Program-made: the position numbers and the translations under genes | Shown here: positions 56,430 through 62,500 of the stretch, one piece after another | How the letters are laid out: each line of letters opens with the position of its first letter | Position numbering within the stretch: the first letter of the stretch is position 1 | Source: Rhodobacterales bacterium HTCC2255 | GTDB lineage: Bacteria; Pseudomonadota; Alphaproteobacteria; Rhodobacterales; Rhodobacteraceae | Direction of reading: 5' to 3' | Length of the DNA stretch: 62,500 nucleotides | NCBI GenBank assembly: GCA_000153745.1 | Contig: DS022282.1 | Span: 1,135,066 to 1,197,565, forward strand | The notes under the pieces: model-generated | Seen by the model: the letters and a program-made list of their open reading frames with translations, nothing else | What the model was told of the DNA's origin: nothing | Databases searched by the model: none

Positions 56430-57335
56430 ATGACTAAAGTTATCGTTGCGGCTCTTTATCATTTCACAAAATTTTCTGATTATAAGAAACTTCAGGATCC
56501 ATTAAGAAAAATTTGTAATAGTGAGGGTATAAAGGGATCTTTACTTATAGCTTACGAGGGTATCAATGGGACAATATCAGGATCAAGATCAGGTATTGAT
56601 GCAGTTTTAAAACATATACGATCAATGCCAGGATGTTCAGATTTAGAGCATAAGGAAAGCTTTGCTAGCGAAATTCCATTTAAACGAATGAAAGTTAAAT
56701 TAAAAAAAGAAATTGTTACTATGGGACAGCCCCATATCGACCCTACTTTAAATGTTGGTAACTATATTGAGCCAAGTGATTGGAATAATCTCATTTCTCA
56801 AGACGATGTTATAGTTATAGATACTCGAAATGATTACGAAGTTGCCATAGGCAGCTTTGATGGTGCAATTGATCCAGAGACAAAAAGTTTTGGGGAATTC
56901 CCTGAATGGTGGGAAGAGAATAGATCTAAGTACCAAGATAAACGCGTAGCAATGTTTTGCACCGGTGGAATTAGATGTGAAAAATCCACTAATTTTTTAC
57001 TAAATGAAGGTGTTAAAGATGTTTATCACTTAAAGGGTGGTATATTAAAATATTTGGAAGAAGTTCCAGAAAAAAATAGCAAATGGAATGGTGAGTGCTT
57101 TGTTTTTGACTCTCGTGTATCAGTCAAACATGGTCTTGAAGAAGGCATTTATAATCTATGTTATGCTTGTAGAATGCCACTTGCGCCCGATGACTTTAAA
57201 AAAGAAGAATTTGAAAAAGGCGTTTCATGCCATCTCTGCATAGATAGTAATGATGATGAAAGAAAAGAGCGTTTTCGAGAACGTCAATATCAAGTTGAGT
57301 TGGCTGATAAACGTGGCAAACATCACATAGGATAA
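56430..57335 (+). CDS. trhO: tRNA uridine(34) hydroxylase TrhO (rhodanese family)
   Basis: A 301-residue protein with an N-terminal acylphosphatase-like domain (about 1-95, SLLIAYEGINGTISG) and a rhodanese domain with the active cysteine in MFCTGGIRCEKS. The C-terminal CYACRMPL and VSCHLC pairs may bind zinc. TrhO makes 5-hydroxyuridine at tRNA wobble position 34 using oxygen. The next gene starts 7 bases downstream. Confidence 0.92.
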   Translation: MTKVIVAALYHFTKFSDYKKLQDPLRKICNSEGIKGSLLIAYEGINGTISGSRSGIDAVLKHIRSMPGCSDLEHKESFASEIPFKRMKVKLKKEIVTMGQPHIDPTLNVGNYIEPSDWNNLISQDDVIVIDTRNDYEVAIGSFDGAIDPETKSFGEFPEWWEENRSKYQDKRVAMFCTGGIRCEKSTNFLLNEGVKDVYHLKGGILKYLEEVPEKNSKWNGECFVFDSRVSVKHGLEEGIYNLCYACRMPLAPDDFKKEEFEKGVSCHLCIDSNDDERKERFRERQYQVELADKRGKHHIG

Positions 57336-57342
57336 ATATCGA

Positions 57343-58098
57343 ATGATTGATATTACGGTAAACCTTCTAATATTATTTTTCTTTCTGGGTTTATTTGCAG
57401 GGTTCTTTGATTCTATTTCGGGTGGAGGTGGTTTATTAACAATTCCTGTTATGCTTATTGCTGGTGTTCCTCCACTTGTTGCGTTGGGTACCAATAAATT
57501 ACAGGGCCTATTTGGTACTGCATCCGCAACTATTACATTTGCGATGAAAGGCCACTTAAATATACGAGCTCTTTGGCCGATTGCATTATTTTGTTTTTTT
57601 GCTTCAATGTTTGGCGCTTTAATCGCCTCATACATTCCAGAAAAAAAACTCGCTATTTTTTTACCCTATATATTAATTGCAATTGCTCTGTACTTTGCTT
57701 TGTCAAAAAATACCAATAACCCTAATAAAAAGCCAATCTTACCTTTTTTCATATTAGCTTGTATCATCCTCCCGATTATTGGGTTTTATGATGGAGTTTT
57801 TGGTCCTGGTGCAGGTTCTTTTTACATGCTCGCATTCATTTCCATCGGTGGACTGGGAATTATACAAGCAACTGCTCAGACTAAGTTAATGAATTTCTCA
57901 TCAAATATTGGTGGGTTTATTTATTTTGCTATAATTGGTGCCATTAACTGGGAGATAGGATTAACTATGGCATTAGGCCAAATAATTGGAAGCACTATTG
58001 GCGCAAGATTAGCAATCAATAAAGGGGCTAAAATCATAAAACCTCTGCTTGTGATTGTTTGCATTCTCACAGCCCTAAGATTATTATACGAATATTGA
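57343..58098 (+). CDS. TSUP (TauE/SafE) family membrane transporter
   Basis: A 251-residue protein with about eight hydrophobic spans. The GFFDSISGGGGLLTIPVM segment and its second-repeat counterpart GFYDGVFGPGAGSFYML are the hallmark of TSUP/DUF81 proteins, often exporters of sulfite or sulfonates. Its place after trhO and SulP gives a loose sulfur theme, but the substrate is unproven. It converges on the rRNA operon. Confidence 0.87.
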   Translation: MIDITVNLLILFFFLGLFAGFFDSISGGGGLLTIPVMLIAGVPPLVALGTNKLQGLFGTASATITFAMKGHLNIRALWPIALFCFFASMFGALIASYIPEKKLAIFLPYILIAIALYFALSKNTNNPNKKPILPFFILACIILPIIGFYDGVFGPGAGSFYMLAFISIGGLGIIQATAQTKLMNFSSNIGGFIYFAIIGAINWEIGLTMALGQIIGSTIGARLAINKGAKIIKPLLVIVCILTALRLLYEY

Positions 58099-58138
58099 TA
58101 TAATTAATCTAAATCAGCTAAGATATTATATTTCGCAC

Positions 58139-58163
58139 AAAAAAGCCGCCCTTAGAGGCGGCT
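58139..58163 (-). terminator. rRNA operon terminator
   Basis: On the minus strand a 7-base-pair AGCCGCC/GGCGGCT stem (58144-58163) is followed by a T run (the A run at 58138-58143 on the plus strand). It lies about 50 bases after 5S. It may also stop transcripts from the convergent TSUP gene. Confidence 0.85.
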
Positions 58164-58211
58164 GTTTTATAATTACGATCGAATTGAGAGCTTACTCTTT
58201 AATCCTTACTA

Positions 58212-58329
58212 GGTTTGGCGATGACTTACTCTCCCACGCCTTAAGACGCAGTACCATCAGCGCAACCGCACTTAACGGCCGAGTTCGAGATGGGATCGGG
58301 TGTTTTGCTGGTGCTATGATCACCAAACC
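58212..58329 (-). rRNA. rrf: 5S ribosomal RNA
   Basis: The minus strand shows the typical 5S core CCCGATCCCATCTCGAAC and terminal pairing of GGTTTGG with CCAAACC. Length is about 118 bases. It is the last structural gene; the initiator tRNA gene often found after 5S in Rhodobacterales is absent here. Confidence 0.95.
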
Positions 58330-58377
58330 AAGAAAAGATTAAAGAACACGAGACCCTGCGTTAGCAGGTCACTTTCC

Positions 58378-58385
58378 ACTTCTGT
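58378..58385. repeat. 3' arm of the pre-23S processing stem
   Basis: ACTTCTGT here is complementary to ACAGAAGT at 61285-61292. The two flank 23S and can form the long stem that RNase III cuts during 23S maturation. Confidence 0.55.
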
Positions 58386-58422
58386 CCAGATAACAGATAT
58401 CTAATCTGTCTATTACTGGATC

Positions 58423-61256
<2,834 letters not shown>

Positions 61257-61284
61257 ATCCAGAAATAGTCAGACTATTTCTAGA

Positions 61285-61292
61285 ACAGAAGT
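61285..61292. repeat. 5' arm of the pre-23S processing stem
   Basis: ACAGAAGT is complementary to ACTTCTGT at 58378-58385 on the other side of 23S. The adjacent bases give further imperfect pairing. Confidence 0.55.
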
Positions 61293-61858
61293 CGTCATTT
61301 TTTTTGAGAAAATTGTTCATCAGCACCTATCTTGCGATAGGCACGTCATTTGTTTTGCTATTGCAAAAACAACATTTATTTTTGAACTCAAATGTAACCC
61401 TCCCTTGGCAGGAAGGTCACGCACATTCCAGCGAATGAATGCTCTTTCGAGCATCCCTTCATGTCACAGTAGATCTAATTCACTGTGACTTTGGTTAGTG
61501 TATTTGACTTGGAAAGACTGTAAATTATCTTTGAATTAGCTTGCGAACCGCACTGGAACGCTCACCAACAGCACATGCACAGTGGGTTGGTCACCCTAGT
61601 CTGATTATGCTTCATAGTTACCTATGATACTGCGAACCAGCTAACAATCTAGCGCCCCAAAGCTCTTCAGCCCTAAGATATTCAATCATTAACCTCTCCC
61701 GAAGAAGTGGTTCAAACAAGAAACTTACGTCTCGTGTTTTATATGCTCTCTAAACGATGTAAAAGTGAACCCGAAGGTTCGCCATCCGATTGGATGATTA
61801 AAAACTGCGCACAGCTCTTAATGATCTAATCGGAATTGATATAATAATCTGAAGGAAA
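61293..61858 (-). other. internal spacer between tRNA-Ala and 23S
   Basis: This 566-base spacer contains no gene. Visible structures are GTCACAGT/ACTGTGAC (61463-61489), ATGCTC-TTTC-GAGCAT (61439-61454) and smaller inverted repeats. They are probably rRNA processing or antitermination elements of the transcript. Confidence 0.6.
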
Positions 61859-61934
61859 TGGTGGAGCGTATCGGGATCGAACCGATGACCCCCTGCTTGC
61901 AAAGCAGGTGCTCTCCCAGCTGAGCTAACGCCCC
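61859..61934 (-). tRNA. tRNA-Ala (anticodon TGC)
   Basis: The minus strand gives acceptor GGGGCGT/ACGCTCC (one G-T pair), anticodon stem CCTGC/GCAGG with loop TTTGCAA (anticodon TGC), T loop TTCGATC and an encoded CCA (61861-61859). It lies in the 16S-23S spacer, as usual. Confidence 0.97.
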
Positions 61935-61940
61935 ATTTTT

Positions 61941-62500
<560 letters not shown>

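Noticed and set aside
58164-58211. Initiator tRNA gene after 5S, as in many Rhodobacterales
   Set aside because: The gap holds no cloverleaf and is followed by the rRNA terminator.

Overview
The window is a gene-dense, AT-rich (roughly mid-30s % GC by eye) bacterial chromosome segment. The partial 16S sequences, the tRNA-Ile/tRNA-Ala spacer, the ECF sigma factor/ChrR module, DUF3422, DUF1674, the zinc-finger DinB and the order rsmB - heparinase - purH - lspA - DUF3035 all point to an alphaproteobacterium, most likely Rhodobacterales. The low GC and short spacers suggest a streamlined marine lineage such as the NAC11-7/HTCC2255 type; that last step is inference. I see no phage, insertion sequence, CRISPR array or toxin-antitoxin pair.

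Layout. Both ends lie inside 16S rRNA genes on the minus strand: 1-405 is the 5' part of one 16S, and 58.2-62.5 kb carries 5S, 23S, tRNA-Ala, tRNA-Ile and the 3' part of another 16S. 1-6.3 kb: msrPQ, pyrF, dinB, an N-formylglutamate amidohydrolase homologue, tRNA-Val and rpmJ. 6.4-9.2 kb: a stand-alone formate dehydrogenase alpha subunit. 9.3-15.8 kb: an ECF sigma/ChrR locus with a divergent, tightly overlapping six-gene operon (FAD oxidoreductase, DUF1365, chalcone-isomerase-like, MFS, DUF3833, SDR). 15.8-29 kb: housekeeping genes (DUF3422, mutL, lspA, purH, rsmB, dapB, rbfA, truB, rpsO). 29-37 kb: pnp, ridA, an aldehyde dehydrogenase and smc. 37-43.6 kb: a cobalamin riboswitch followed by hupE, cobW, cobN and cobO. 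43.6-49.5 kb: separately encoded MnmC-like oxidase and MnmD, two transporters and a lytic transglycosylase. 49.6-58.1 kb: dapA, smpB, a sulfurtransferase, an aminotransferase, a queuosine-precursor transporter, arfB, a SulP transporter, trhO and a TSUP transporter.

How the genes work together. The sigma/ChrR locus looks like a singlet-oxygen/membrane-lipid stress regulon: two divergent promoters share TGATCT, an 18-base spacer and a CGTA -10 core, so the sigma factor probably drives both itself and the lipid operon. The B12 riboswitch probably controls cobalt uptake (HupE, CobW) together with cobalt insertion (CobN) and adenosylation (CobO). SmpB and ArfB, two ribosome-rescue factors, sit within 4 kb.

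Most interesting points. (1) ChrR lacks three of the four zinc ligands known from the Rhodobacter sphaeroides protein. (2) A compact structured RNA at 54.07-54.24 kb has an 18-codon reading frame whose Shine-Dalgarno can pair with a downstream CACCTC. (3) A short structured leader precedes the queuosine-precursor transporter. (4) The formate dehydrogenase alpha subunit has no partner subunits nearby. None of these was tested by a database search.
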